Shown here one piece after another: positions 45,955 through 54,202 of a stretch of 64,000 nucleotides of DNA. The stretch comes from Pseudomonadota bacterium (GTDB taxonomy: Bacteria; Myxococcota_A; UBA9042; GCA-2863065). The first letter of the stretch is position 1; each line of letters starts with the position of its first letter. A model generated the notes under the pieces. It did not search any database. It was given only the letters and a program-made list of their open reading frames with translations, and was not told the DNA's origin. Location: assembly GCA_005776725.1 (NCBI GenBank), contig SXOO01000016.1, positions 1 to 64,000 of the forward strand, given 5' to 3'. The position numbers and the translations under genes were made by a program.

Positions 45955-48900
45955 GTGAAGCAACTGGCAACGCGCCTCCTCGGGATGGTGGTGGCGCTAT
46001 GGAGCGTCGCAGCCGCGAGCCAGCCCCCAGACCCATTCTCGTCCCTCGAATCCACTCGATACAGCGTCGATCGATGGCGACTGGAGGACGGCCTACCGCA
46101 AACTTCGGTCAACGGGCTCGCCCAGGACGAGCGTGGCTTCATCTGGGTGGCGACGTTCGGGGGCCTCGCGCGCTTCGACGGTCGCACGTTCACGCGCCTC
46201 GGCACAAACGGGGGCGATCTCGACGGCCACCGCTTCGCCTGCATCGCCGCCCAAGGCACCTCCATCTGGGCGGGCACCGACCGCGGCCGGGTCTTTCGTT
46301 TCGACGACCATGGCCTCTCGCCGCCGGTGGAGGTGCCGCTCGGGACCGCAGGGCGGGGTTCTATCAGGAGCATCCACCTGCTCGGCGCGGGCCCCTCGGG
46401 GCCGAAACTGCTGATCGCCGCGGGTGAGGACGGGCTCGTCGAGCTGGACGGCCCCTTAGTTCGCCGACTCGGACCCGAGGACCTCGTCGCAGACCTCGTG
46501 GTGCGCGGCGCCGACGGCTGCTTCTGGGTGGCCGCCGTCGACCAGCTGGAGGGCGTGCCAAGCGTGGGGGGCGCTCAGTGTGCACTGCGTCCACAGTCCC
46601 TCCTGGAGAGCCCCCCAGTCGGACTGCCTCTCGCGCTCTGGGATGCGCCAGGGGGCGTCAGCCTGGCCACTGACCAAGGCCACTTCAGAGTAGAGCGCGC
46701 GCCAGGCCAAGCACCCCGCGTGGTGCGTCTGCCGGCCTCGCCGGGCTACGTGGCCCACTTCACCGACCCCGACGAGCGCTGGGAGGCCGCGCCGGGCGGG
46801 ATGTTGCTCCGTCGCGACCCCTTGAATGTGGGCGTGCGCTTCCCGGGCGCCGGCACGAGTACGCCTGATGTGCGGAGCGTACTGCGCGACCGCTCAGGCG
46901 CCTTGTGGGTGGGAACCGACAGCTTCGGCCTCTTCCGAATCCGAGATACTCGAATTAGCGTGGTCGGCACTTCCTCAGGGCTCGACGTGGGATCGGTTCA
47001 TCTGGTCCTGCCCATGAACGATGGCGCCATGTTGGCGGCCGGCTATTGCAAGGGGCTGCAGAGAGTACAGTTCGCCAACACGCCCTCTTTCGGGAGGACG
47101 GCGCGTGCGCAACGGGTCCCTGGGATCAGGGTCGCTGCTTGCGTGGCGAGCGTGGTGTCAGACACCCGAGACGGCGCCTGGGTGGCCGTGGAGGACCGCC
47201 TCTTCCACGTGGCCGTCGCGCCAGGAGCCGGCGCCACAGCGCAGGAGGTGACGCTATCGCGGCCGCTCCCCGGGGCGGTCGAGGCGCTCCTGCCGTTCGC
47301 GGGCGGGTTGTGGGTCGGAACCAAGCAAGGCCTCTGTCGCGCAACCGTCGAACCCGATGGCGCCCCCGGACGGCCAGCTCGGCTGGATCTGACCGGCCCG
47401 CAGCTCGACCGTGTCTCGGTCACGGCGCTCGCGGAGGACGGCCGGGGTGGTCTCCTGGTGGGCACTCCGCGTGGGCCCTGGCGGCTGCACCACGACGGGA
47501 CCATCAGCCGCCTCATCTCGGAGTCCAAAGGGCGTCCAGCGGTAGTGCGCGACTTCCTCGTGGTTGATGACGGCGCTTGGGTGGCGACCTACGGGGAGGG
47601 CGTCGCTCTGGTGAGTCTGCCCCCACACGGCGCCGGGCAAGCGCGCTGGCTCGACCGGCAGGCCGGCTTCTGTGCCAACGAAGTCTCCCGGTTTGTGCTC
47701 GCGGGTGAGCGGCTCTGGATCAACACGAACCAGGGACTCTTCGAGATGACACTGGGCGAGCTGTCTCAAATGCTCGCGCGGCCCTGGTCCTGGTCCGGCT
47801 CCGAGCTCCCGCCGCTCCAGCCAGGGTGCCGCGCCCTGGACACGGGCGAGGGGACCGGCGGTGGCCATACGGCCGGCGGCGTCCTGACTGACGGACGCCT
47901 CGTCTTCCCGACCATTCTAGGCGTCACCGTCGTCGACCCGAGCCTGCCGCCGCCTGACCGGCCGACGCCGGCGCTCTTTGTGGACCGAGCTACGGTGGAC
48001 GGGCTGCCGCTCGACCCGGAGGGCGTCACCGAGGTCCCTCCGGGCCGTCGTGACGTTGCCCTGGTCGTCATGTCTCCTCCCGACGACGAGGCCCTCCTGA
48101 ACGACGCGCCAGTTGTGATGGCCCTGGCACGGAATGGCGAGGTCATCCGCGAACAAGTCGGCGGCTTCGCGTCCACCTACGTGGGCCTGCCGCCTGGAGA
48201 CTACGAGCTGCGAGCGTGGCGCCTCGGGCCCGCGGGGCCAGGCAGCCCTGTCGCGCTTCGCTTCCGCCTGCAGCCCGCCTTTGGAGAGACGCTGGTCGCT
48301 CAGGTAGGCATCCCCGTGACCCTTGGGGCGGCGGTCGTCTTCGCCCTGTGGGGCGTGTTCCGCGTTCTGCGGGGCCGAGGTCGGGCGCTCGAGGCCCAGC
48401 TGCGCGAGCGGGAGCGAGCCGACCTCGCGAACCGCGAGCGCGACGACCTCTATCGGTTCTCGTTCCAAGGTTCGCCGGGCCCGCTCTTCCTCTTCGACGA
48501 CGGCGGCGAGCTCCGCGAGCTCAATCCCGCAGCGCGGCGGCTGGTCCAGTGGTTCTCGGCCGAGATGCCCACGGGCCGCCTGCCCTTCGTCCCAGAGGGC
48601 GACCGCACGGCCCTCACCACGTTCCTCCGGGGCGCGAGCGTCGGACCCGCGTCCGGCGAGGTGAGCGTCCTCTCCGGTAATGCGACCCTGCGCGTTCGGC
48701 TGGACGCTGCGCCGCTGCGGCTCGGCGGTCGCCCCCACGTGCTCGTAGCCGCCACCGACATCACCGCGGCCCGCGACGCGGAGCGACAGCGCGCGGAGCT
48801 CCTGGCACGGAACGCTACCGCGCAGCGGCTGGAGGGGCTCGGGCGTCTGGCGGCGGGTGTAGCGCACGACTTCAACAACGTGCTCGCGGCGCTACAGCTG

Positions 48901-49935
48901 CAGGTGGCCGAGCTCCGTGCACGCGGGGGGGCGTCCGTCGCTGACCTGGTGGGTGAGATGGACGAGGCGCTGCGCACGGGGGTGGATCTCTCGACGCGTT
49001 TCCTGGTCTTCGGGAAGGGCGACGCTCAGCCCGCCACCTTCTTGCTGGACGAGGCCATCGCGGCCACCCGGCCGCTCCTTGGGCGCCTCCTCGGGCCCGG
49101 CGTTGAGCTAGTCGTGGAAGCGGGCGCGCCGGGCGTGGCCGTTCACATGCCTAGAGTGCACCTGGACCGGGTGCTGCTGAACCTGGTCGTCAACGCGGGC
49201 CACGCCGTAGCGGGCAACGGGCGAGTGTGCGTCCGCACCCAGCCCCAGCCGCCGCGCCCGGGGTCCGTCCAGATCCTGCCCGACCCTGAGGGGGAGGCCG
49301 TGACCCTGGAGGTGGAAGACACAGGGGTCGGGATGGCCGCTGAGACGCTGGCCAAGGCGTTCGAGCCGTTCTTCACCACTCGCGAGCCGTCCCAGGGCAC
49401 CGGGCTGGGTCTGGCGGTGGTCCACGGCATCGCGCTCCGCGCTCGCGCCGGGATCGCGGCGTGGAGTCGACCCGGTGAGGGGACGCGGTTCTCGCTCCGG
49501 TTCCCTGCGATCGTTCATCGACCCGCCGTGACCGCCGCGCCGGCCGCTCCCCCTGTGGCCGTCAGCGGGCGCACCGTCTTGATCTGCGACGACACCGCGC
49601 CGCTCAGGCGCTCGTTGGCCCGTCTCTTCCGAAACGCAGGCTGGACGGTGCACGAAGCGCCGGATGGGGCAACGGGCCGCGACCTCGCGCTGGCGGAGTC
49701 GCTCGACCTCGTGGTCACCGATCAGGTGATGCCGGAACTCTCCGGTGTGGAGTTCATCGAGGCGCTGCGCGCGGCGGGGCGGTCTACGCCGGTGATCCTG
49801 ATGTCGGGTTACCCGGCCGACGCCCGCGAGCGGCTGGAGGACGCGGGGTGCCAAGGCGTCGAGATCCTCGACAAGCCCACTCCACCGGCGGAGCTCATGT
49901 CCGTTGCGGCACGCCTCACGCGCCGAGACGAGTGA
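45955..49935 (+). CDS. Hybrid histidine kinase with periplasmic beta-propeller sensor
   Basis: A 1326-aa protein. A signal-like helix (residues 1-22) precedes a periplasmic region with two-component-regulator propeller repeats (LPQTSVNGLAQDERGFIWVA, DRSGALWVGTDSFGLFRI, AEDGRGGLLVGTPRG; ~30-640), a Y_Y_Y-like beta domain (~690-775), a membrane helix (~782-802), a PAS-like domain (~828-940), a HisKA domain with His971 in GVAHDFNNV, a HATPase with VEDTGVGM and GTGLGLAVVHG, and a C-terminal receiver with Asp1256 in VVTDQVMPELSG. This layout is best known from Bacteroides polysaccharide sensing. The GTG start lies 1 bp after the methyltransferase stop. No DNA-binding domain is fused, so an output partner must lie elsewhere. 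Confidence 0.95.
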   Translation: MKQLATRLLGMVVALWSVAAASQPPDPFSSLESTRYSVDRWRLEDGLPQTSVNGLAQDERGFIWVATFGGLARFDGRTFTRLGTNGGDLDGHRFACIAAQGTSIWAGTDRGRVFRFDDHGLSPPVEVPLGTAGRGSIRSIHLLGAGPSGPKLLIAAGEDGLVELDGPLVRRLGPEDLVADLVVRGADGCFWVAAVDQLEGVPSVGGAQCALRPQSLLESPPVGLPLALWDAPGGVSLATDQGHFRVERAPGQAPRVVRLPASPGYVAHFTDPDERWEAAPGGMLLRRDPLNVGVRFPGAGTSTPDVRSVLRDRSGALWVGTDSFGLFRIRDTRISVVGTSSGLDVGSVHLVLPMNDGAMLAAGYCKGLQRVQFANTPSFGRTARAQRVPGIRVAACVASVVSDTRDGAWVAVEDRLFHVAVAPGAGATAQEVTLSRPLPGAVEALLPFAGGLWVGTKQGLCRATVEPDGAPGRPARLDLTGPQLDRVSVTALAEDGRGGLLVGTPRGPWRLHHDGTISRLISESKGRPAVVRDFLVVDDGAWVATYGEGVALVSLPPHGAGQARWLDRQAGFCANEVSRFVLAGERLWINTNQGLFEMTLGELSQMLARPWSWSGSELPPLQPGCRALDTGEGTGGGHTAGGVLTDGRLVFPTILGVTVVDPSLPPPDRPTPALFVDRATVDGLPLDPEGVTEVPPGRRDVALVVMSPPDDEALLNDAPVVMALARNGEVIREQVGGFASTYVGLPPGDYELRAWRLGPAGPGSPVALRFRLQPAFGETLVAQVGIPVTLGAAVVFALWGVFRVLRGRGRALEAQLRERERADLANRERDDLYRFSFQGSPGPLFLFDDGGELRELNPAARRLVQWFSAEMPTGRLPFVPEGDRTALTTFLRGASVGPASGEVSVLSGNATLRVRLDAAPLRLGGRPHVLVAATDITAARDAERQRAELLARNATAQRLEGLGRLAAGVAHDFNNVLAALQLQVAELRARGGASVADLVGEMDEALRTGVDLSTRFLVFGKGDAQPATFLLDEAIAATRPLLGRLLGPGVELVVEAGAPGVAVHMPRVHLDRVLLNLVVNAGHAVAGNGRVCVRTQPQPPRPGSVQILPDPEGEAVTLEVEDTGVGMAAETLAKAFEPFFTTREPSQGTGLGLAVVHGIALRARAGIAAWSRPGEGTRFSLRFPAIVHRPAVTAAPAAPPVAVSGRTVLICDDTAPLRRSLARLFRNAGWTVHEAPDGATGRDLALAESLDLVVTDQVMPELSGVEFIEALRAAGRSTPVILMSGYPADARERLEDAGCQGVEILDKPTPPAELMSVAARLTRRDE

Positions 49936-49953
49936 GCCGAGGCCGCGCGCCCC

Positions 49954-50895
49954 TCAGCGTGGGCCCATCGAGGCGCGCGTTCCGGCAGCTCGGCGGCCGA
50001 TGCACGCCAGGCAGAGGCCAAGGCCGAGCACCCAGAACCCGCTCAGGCTCGACTCGGTCCCCATGGCGCAACCGCCGTCGTCCTTGGCACCCACGGGCTG
50101 GGACGGCTCCGCCTCGGCGGGGACAGGGTTTTCCCCGTCCGCCGGGGGCAGCAGGGATCGTCGGAGGCGGACGCCCCGTCGTCGCCGCTAGACGCCGCAT
50201 CCGGCGAGCCGACCTCGACCTCAGCCGCTTCCACGGTGTCAGACGGAACGGCCACGATGTCCTCGTGGGCCTCCGCGGCCACCGTGGTGGCGTCGGGGGC
50301 GTCCGCTGGCGAGTCCACATCGAAGGTGAGCTGGCGTCCGTGCCACCGACGACCTCGGGTGCGGAGCTCACGTCCCCCTGTGACGCGTCGAGCTGCCCGA
50401 CGGCGGGCCCGTTCGGCACGGGGCCTTCGTCGACCTGCGGCGGGGCGGGCGGGGAGACGAAGATGCCAGTGAGGTCGATGAGGACGTGGGTGCGGGCGCT
50501 GGCGGTGAGGCACAGCGCCCCCTCGTCATCCAGTCCCAACCACGCGGCGTTCGCAACGGTCTGAATCTCCCGGAGGTGAGGGTGCTGGTGGACACCGGCA
50601 CATCACAGGGTCCGAGCGCCATGTACCCGTCCGCGCGCGGCGACGTGACCGTGACCCCCAGGGTGACGCCGGTGGCCAGCTCCGGAAAGCCGGGCGTGTC
50701 TCGGAGAGCGAGGCGCAGGGGCACCCCCGCCTCGGCCTTGCCCGTCCACCGCCCCGTAGGGTTGCGGGTGTCCACCATGCGAACGGGGATCGCGGCCTGC
50801 CAAGAGAGCCCGCCCGTCGGGGCGAAGGTCCCGAAGACGTCCACGTGGGCAGCGACGACTGCTCTGCGGCAGTGGCGACAACTAGAATGCGCCAT
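49954..50895 (-). pseudogene. Frameshifted MYXO-CTERM protein with an actinobacterial-type surface beta domain
   Basis: Coding sequence continues through three frames. Segment one (50895 to ~50572) has HVDVFGTFAPTGG, VRMVDTRNPTGRW and ATGVTLGVTVTSPRADGYMA; segment two (~50571-50335) VANAAWLGLDDEGALCL and ARTHVLIDLTGIF; segment three (~50335-50145) FDVDSPADAPDATTV; the last segment ENPVPAEAEPSQPVGAKDDG, GGCAMGTESS, a hydrophobic helix and RRAAG, a MYXO-CTERM-like tail ending at 49954. The VDTR...DVTGYF-type domain is known from secreted actinobacterial proteins. Three single-base shifts (~50571, ~50335, ~50145) break it. Either a recent pseudogene or sequencing errors; the intact domains in each frame make both plausible. 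Confidence 0.7.
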
Positions 50896-50912
50896 CCGAA
50901 CGGACGTCCGGT

Positions 50913-51428
50913 TTAGCCAGAGGCTACGGTCGCCGCGCCCGAGGGGCGGGGTGGTCGTCGTTGGCGGTCACGGACAGACAGGTACGGAAGCTCATGGAAG
51001 AGGGAGCCCAGCAAGAGATGGCCGTTGCGTGTGTAGTGGAGGTGCACGCGGTCGAGGCCCGTATCCAAGACGCGCGCATGGGCGTTGCACAGAGGCTCGA
51101 AGCGACCCGCGGCAGCCGTTGAGACCAGGAAGCCCGCGGTATCGGCATGGACGGCGACGATACCAGGCTCGGTGGGATGCAGCGCCAGGACGCGCACGGT
51201 GGGTGGCGTGTGGGCGAACGCGGCAACCGCGGTCGCCAGCGCGACCCCCACGGCCACGCCCGCCGGTGGTGCAGGTAGAAGTCGGGCCCACCCGGCCAGG
51301 GGTAGCGGCAGCGGCTCTGGAGCCTGCGGGCGCGCGGCGTGTCGGCGAGACAGGAGCCGTGGCACCTGAGTCGGGACGCTCTCCCAAGCACCGCGGTCCC
51401 GTCGCAAGCACCATGCCGTGGGGCGCAT
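50913..51428 (-). CDS. Truncated propeller-type secreted protein, N-terminal fragment
   Basis: A 171-aa frame starting at an ATG that overlaps the upstream stop (TGATG), so it is translationally coupled. After a long Arg/Pro-rich stretch comes a signal-like segment (AVGVALATAVAAFAH), then VRVLALHPTEPGIVAVHADT, GFLVSTAAAGRFEPLCNA and NGHLLLGSLF, which read like the first blade of a sialidase/photosystem-stability-type propeller seen in myxobacterial surface proteins. It ends abruptly at 50913, 18 bp before the frameshifted MYXO-CTERM gene begins. The two are probably parts of one former gene with its middle deleted. Confidence 0.5.
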   Translation of the reverse strand: MRPTAWCLRRDRGAWESVPTQVPRLLSRRHAARPQAPEPLPLPLAGWARLLPAPPAGVAVGVALATAVAAFAHTPPTVRVLALHPTEPGIVAVHADTAGFLVSTAAAGRFEPLCNAHARVLDTGLDRVHLHYTRNGHLLLGSLFHELPYLSVRDRQRRPPRPSGAATVASG

Positions 51429-51931
51429 CACTGCGCGGTCGGAGGGGGCCCCGCCAGGATCCATGCGCGAAAGGTCTCGATCTCTCTCGGGCTGAGCTGC
51501 CCGACCTCGGGCATTCGTGTTCCGAAGTCGTAGGACCCACGCACGCCGACCGCACAGCTGTCTGGGGCGGGCACCCAGCTCGAGTCCGGGTCGAAGCGCA
51601 GCCGTCCATCGGGGTCGGTTTGCCCGGTGAGCTTCACCATGAGCCAGCTTCGCTCGGGCTCACCGGGCGCCACCAGCGGTAGGGTGTCGTACTCGCAGGA
51701 TTGAACGTCAGCCATGGCCTCCCAGAGCGTGTCCGACTCGAGGAGCCTCTCGAAGTCGAGGCTGCGCGCCGTGGGATTGGGGCCATGGCACGGGGCTGCG
51801 CCTGAGCCACAGCTGCCTCTGACGATCTCGCGCACCTCGGCGTTCAACGACGCAAAGTCGCGCGTCGTCTCCGCACTGCCGCAGCCGAGCCAGGCGAGAG
51901 TGGCCGCGGCGGCCCTGTGGAGCGGGATCAA
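51428..51931 (-). CDS. Cytochrome-c-like lipoprotein
   Basis: A 167-aa lipoprotein (ATLAWLGCGSAET). It contains SCGSGAAPCHGPN, a haem-type motif but with six residues between the cysteines instead of two, and ends with MPEVGQLSPREIETFRAWIL, the MPxxxxLSxxE...WI pattern of planctomycete-type cytochrome c proteins. The stretched motif means haem attachment is uncertain; the cysteines may instead form a disulfide. It overlaps the copper monooxygenase gene by 4 bp (ATGA), which suggests an electron-transfer or partner role. Confidence 0.75.
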   Translation of the reverse strand: MIPLHRAAAATLAWLGCGSAETTRDFASLNAEVREIVRGSCGSGAAPCHGPNPTARSLDFERLLESDTLWEAMADVQSCEYDTLPLVAPGEPERSWLMVKLTGQTDPDGRLRFDPDSSWVPAPDSCAVGVRGSYDFGTRMPEVGQLSPREIETFRAWILAGPPPTAQ

Positions 51932-53067
51932 AACGCGATGGGAAATTGTGTGGTGTCAAAGAGGGGGGCCGGAGTCTCCCGACTCACGATGACGGTCCCG
52001 AGGGGCGGGGTGGGGGCATACTCGACGGCCGCGGGCATCGAGTACACGCTCATGACCGCGCACATCTCGTTGTAGACACCCAGCCCGTACTCGATGCGCT
52101 GCTCGGTGGGATTGCTGTAGTGGCAGGTAAACTGCAGCCCGTCGCCCATCTTCAGCGCGATCGGCTCGGCCAGGAAGTCAAGGAGGGGGCTGTCCCAGTC
52201 GGTGCTGACGTAGACGGGGTCCGGATCGACGATGCCGCTCCGCACCAGCTTTATCTCGAAGCGCTGCAGGTATTGATGAGCGTGGGACGCCAACATCACC
52301 AAGTCCAGGTCGTGTGGCACGGTGCACGAGGCCGTAATGGAGACGTCGCTCTTGGGCGGGATCTCCACGTCCTGATTGAGGCAGTTCAGGCCGTTGACCA
52401 GGTGAGGCGTCTCCGAGGCGGCTCGCAGATACAGGTTGAAGCGTCCGTGCATGCGGAGCGGCTCGTCCGTGAAGTTGAGCACGTGATGGCTCGTGATGAG
52501 GTGTCCGTTCGCTGGCATCAGGCGTCCGTAGCCCTCGCGAAGACCCTTACCCAGGATGACGCCCTCGCCCGCACCGAAGAGAATCTTCCCATCGGAGTGC
52601 ACGAAGCCCTCTCGGTCACCGATGGGCTCCCAGGGGTCCTCGCCGTTGCAGGGCACGGGCCCGTCCGCCTCGAGCGGGGCGGTGGAGTACCCCATGAAGA
52701 AGTGGTGGGTGAACATCGGCAGATCCGAGTCCCAGCCCCGCAGGGCGATGTCGCGCCCCTTCCACGCATCCAGGATCGGGATCCGGACGCAGTAGATGCC
52801 CTCGTCGCGCGGTGCGACTGTGAATTCTCCTTCGTCAACCAAGAAGCCCTCGCCCTCGGCGAGCTGCGGCCAAGCCTGGCCGGTGTCGAGTGGCGCCCCG
52901 GCCCCCGACGGCTCTACGTCACTCTCGCACCCCGCCAGAACGGCCCAGAGCACGATGGCGGGAAGGTATCTCTTCGATAGCGTACCCGTGTGATGCAAGG
53001 GGACGGACAGCTCCGCCGCCCGTGGGGCCGGGAGTCGCCCCGCAGAAGAAAACCGCTGCAGGTTCAA
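51928..53067 (-). CDS. Copper type II monooxygenase-like lipoprotein (PHM/DBM family)
   Basis: A 379-aa protein with a lipoprotein signal (PAIVLWAVLAGCESD). All copper ligands of the peptidylglycine/dopamine monooxygenase family have counterparts: two adjacent His in FTHHFFMGYS and a third in ITSHHVLNFTD (first copper), His-x-His in SHAHQYLQRFE and Met in YGLGVYNEMCAV (second copper). CHYSNPTEQ is the usual strand before the Met. The family hydroxylates C-H bonds using ascorbate; the substrate here is unknown. The start is a TTG at 53067, chosen because AGGAGG lies 7 bases upstream and no ATG fits. First gene of a coupled three-gene unit. Confidence 0.88.
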   Translation of the reverse strand: MNLQRFSSAGRLPAPRAAELSVPLHHTGTLSKRYLPAIVLWAVLAGCESDVEPSGAGAPLDTGQAWPQLAEGEGFLVDEGEFTVAPRDEGIYCVRIPILDAWKGRDIALRGWDSDLPMFTHHFFMGYSTAPLEADGPVPCNGEDPWEPIGDREGFVHSDGKILFGAGEGVILGKGLREGYGRLMPANGHLITSHHVLNFTDEPLRMHGRFNLYLRAASETPHLVNGLNCLNQDVEIPPKSDVSITASCTVPHDLDLVMLASHAHQYLQRFEIKLVRSGIVDPDPVYVSTDWDSPLLDFLAEPIALKMGDGLQFTCHYSNPTEQRIEYGLGVYNEMCAVMSVYSMPAAVEYAPTPPLGTVIVSRETPAPLFDTTQFPIAF

Positions 53068-53439
53068 GCGCTGGCCTCCTGAACGTCAAGCCGTTGGTTC
53101 GGCGTCGTTAGGGTAGCCCAGTCCCGGTTTCCCTGTCACTTCGAGCCGGGCTTGTACATCCGGGTCAGCCGACGCTTTCGGCACCCTGTAGAGCACCGGC
53201 GTGCTGCGGATAGGTGAGGTGCCACGAATCACTCGTGCAGGGTAGCTGGCGCCGTGAGGCGGGTCCAGCCGCCGGTTGAGGGGCTCGAAGTGGTCTGGGG
53301 CGCCCTCGGTCGTGGTGCTTCGGGGTGTCGGTCCTGCGCCGCCACGCCGGTCCGGGGCGTTTCTGAGGCTTCCGGGAAGCGATGCGGCGGAGCGTTTGGG
53401 CGTCTCGGGCAAGGCGGTGCAATGCCGCGGCGTGCGGAA

Positions 53440-53800
53440 CGTCAGGACGGGGCGTCGGCTCGCGGTGCGCGTCGCTGGGTCTTGCGGCGGGGCGCCCGGT
53501 TCTGGGTCTGATCCGTTCGACCTGCTCTCCGTGGCGGGCCACGCGGGGCCCGGTGCGGGGCGAGGTGCCGCGAGGCGATGAGCGCGGCCGCGATGGCCTC
53601 GGCGTGCATTCGATTGCGACGGTTCCTCGGCTCCACGTCCGCTTCAGGTCGACCACGACGTTCCCGTTCCCGCGGAGGTCGAGGCGGGAGAGCGGCAGCG
53701 GGGCCCGCGCGAGGTAGCGCAGCAGTCGTTCGAGCGGGTCTCGGGCGTGGGCCGGGATGGCGACGCCAGCGTGCACGTCGAGTCCCTGTGCCGAGCAGGC
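53440..53800 (-). pseudogene. IS91-type (Y2_Tnp) transposase remnant
   Basis: Residues such as GLDVHAGVAIPAHARDPLER, LLRYLARAPLPLSRLDL and VVVDLKRTWSRGT match the C-terminal part of IS91/IS801-type transposases. After the last motif the reading continues in another frame (EAIAAALIASRHLAPH) and then shifts again (RVARHG), so the gene is broken at least twice. Neither the start nor the catalytic tyrosines are present. The flanking 53068-53440 shows no recognisable gene. It abuts the broken cysteine-rich gene at ~53885. Confidence 0.55.
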
Positions 53801-53884
53801 GCCGGGCGGGCTCTTGGCCCGGGAGGGGGCGCGGCCGCCGCTCTGGTGCGAGAGGCGGGTCTCGAGGGACGGCTTTGCCGTGGC

Positions 53885-54195
53885 GAGACGCGCTACACAC
53901 CGTGACGCAGAGGTCCGGGCAGCCGTCGCCGTCGGTGTCCGTGGGCTTGCCGGGCGCCGGACAGACGAAGGCCGGACAGCAATCGCCCCCAGCGCACGGT
54001 ACGCACTCGCTGATGTGGGCGATGGCGAGGCCCTTGGCGGTGGCCTCGCAGCGGCTCGCGGCGGTGGTGCCGGCGCACGTGCAGTCGGGGCCGTCGGCGG
54101 CCGGGCAGCCGAGGCACGAGCCGCCGCTGCCGCAAGACTCTGCCGGCTAACAGTATTGGCCGGCGCCGCAGAGCCCTTCGGGGCAGGGGCACGGG
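53885..54195 (-). pseudogene. Remnant of a cysteine-rich surface protein with an in-frame stop
   Basis: One minus-strand frame reads PCPCPEGLCGAGQYC, a TAG, then PAESCGSGGSCLGCPAAD, CTCAGTTAASRCEATAKG, AHISECVPCAGGDCCPAFVC and DTDGDGCPDLC, ending where the IS91-type remnant begins. The cysteine spacing is like that of the neighbouring lipoproteins, but there is no start codon or signal peptide and the frame is interrupted. It is two bases out of frame with the lipoprotein gene ending at 54203, so it could also be that gene's former C-terminal part. Confidence 0.55.
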
Positions 54196-54202
54196 GACCG
54201 TG

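Noticed and set aside
50145-50571. Programmed frameshifting in the MYXO-CTERM gene
   Set aside because: Three separate shifts without a shared slippery motif or downstream structure are better explained by mutation or sequencing error.
54150-54160. Recoded stop (selenocysteine or pyrrolysine) in the cysteine-rich frame GQYC-TAG-PAESC
   Set aside because: No start codon, signal peptide or recoding element accompanies it, and the frame runs into a transposase remnant, so a nonsense mutation or decay is simpler.
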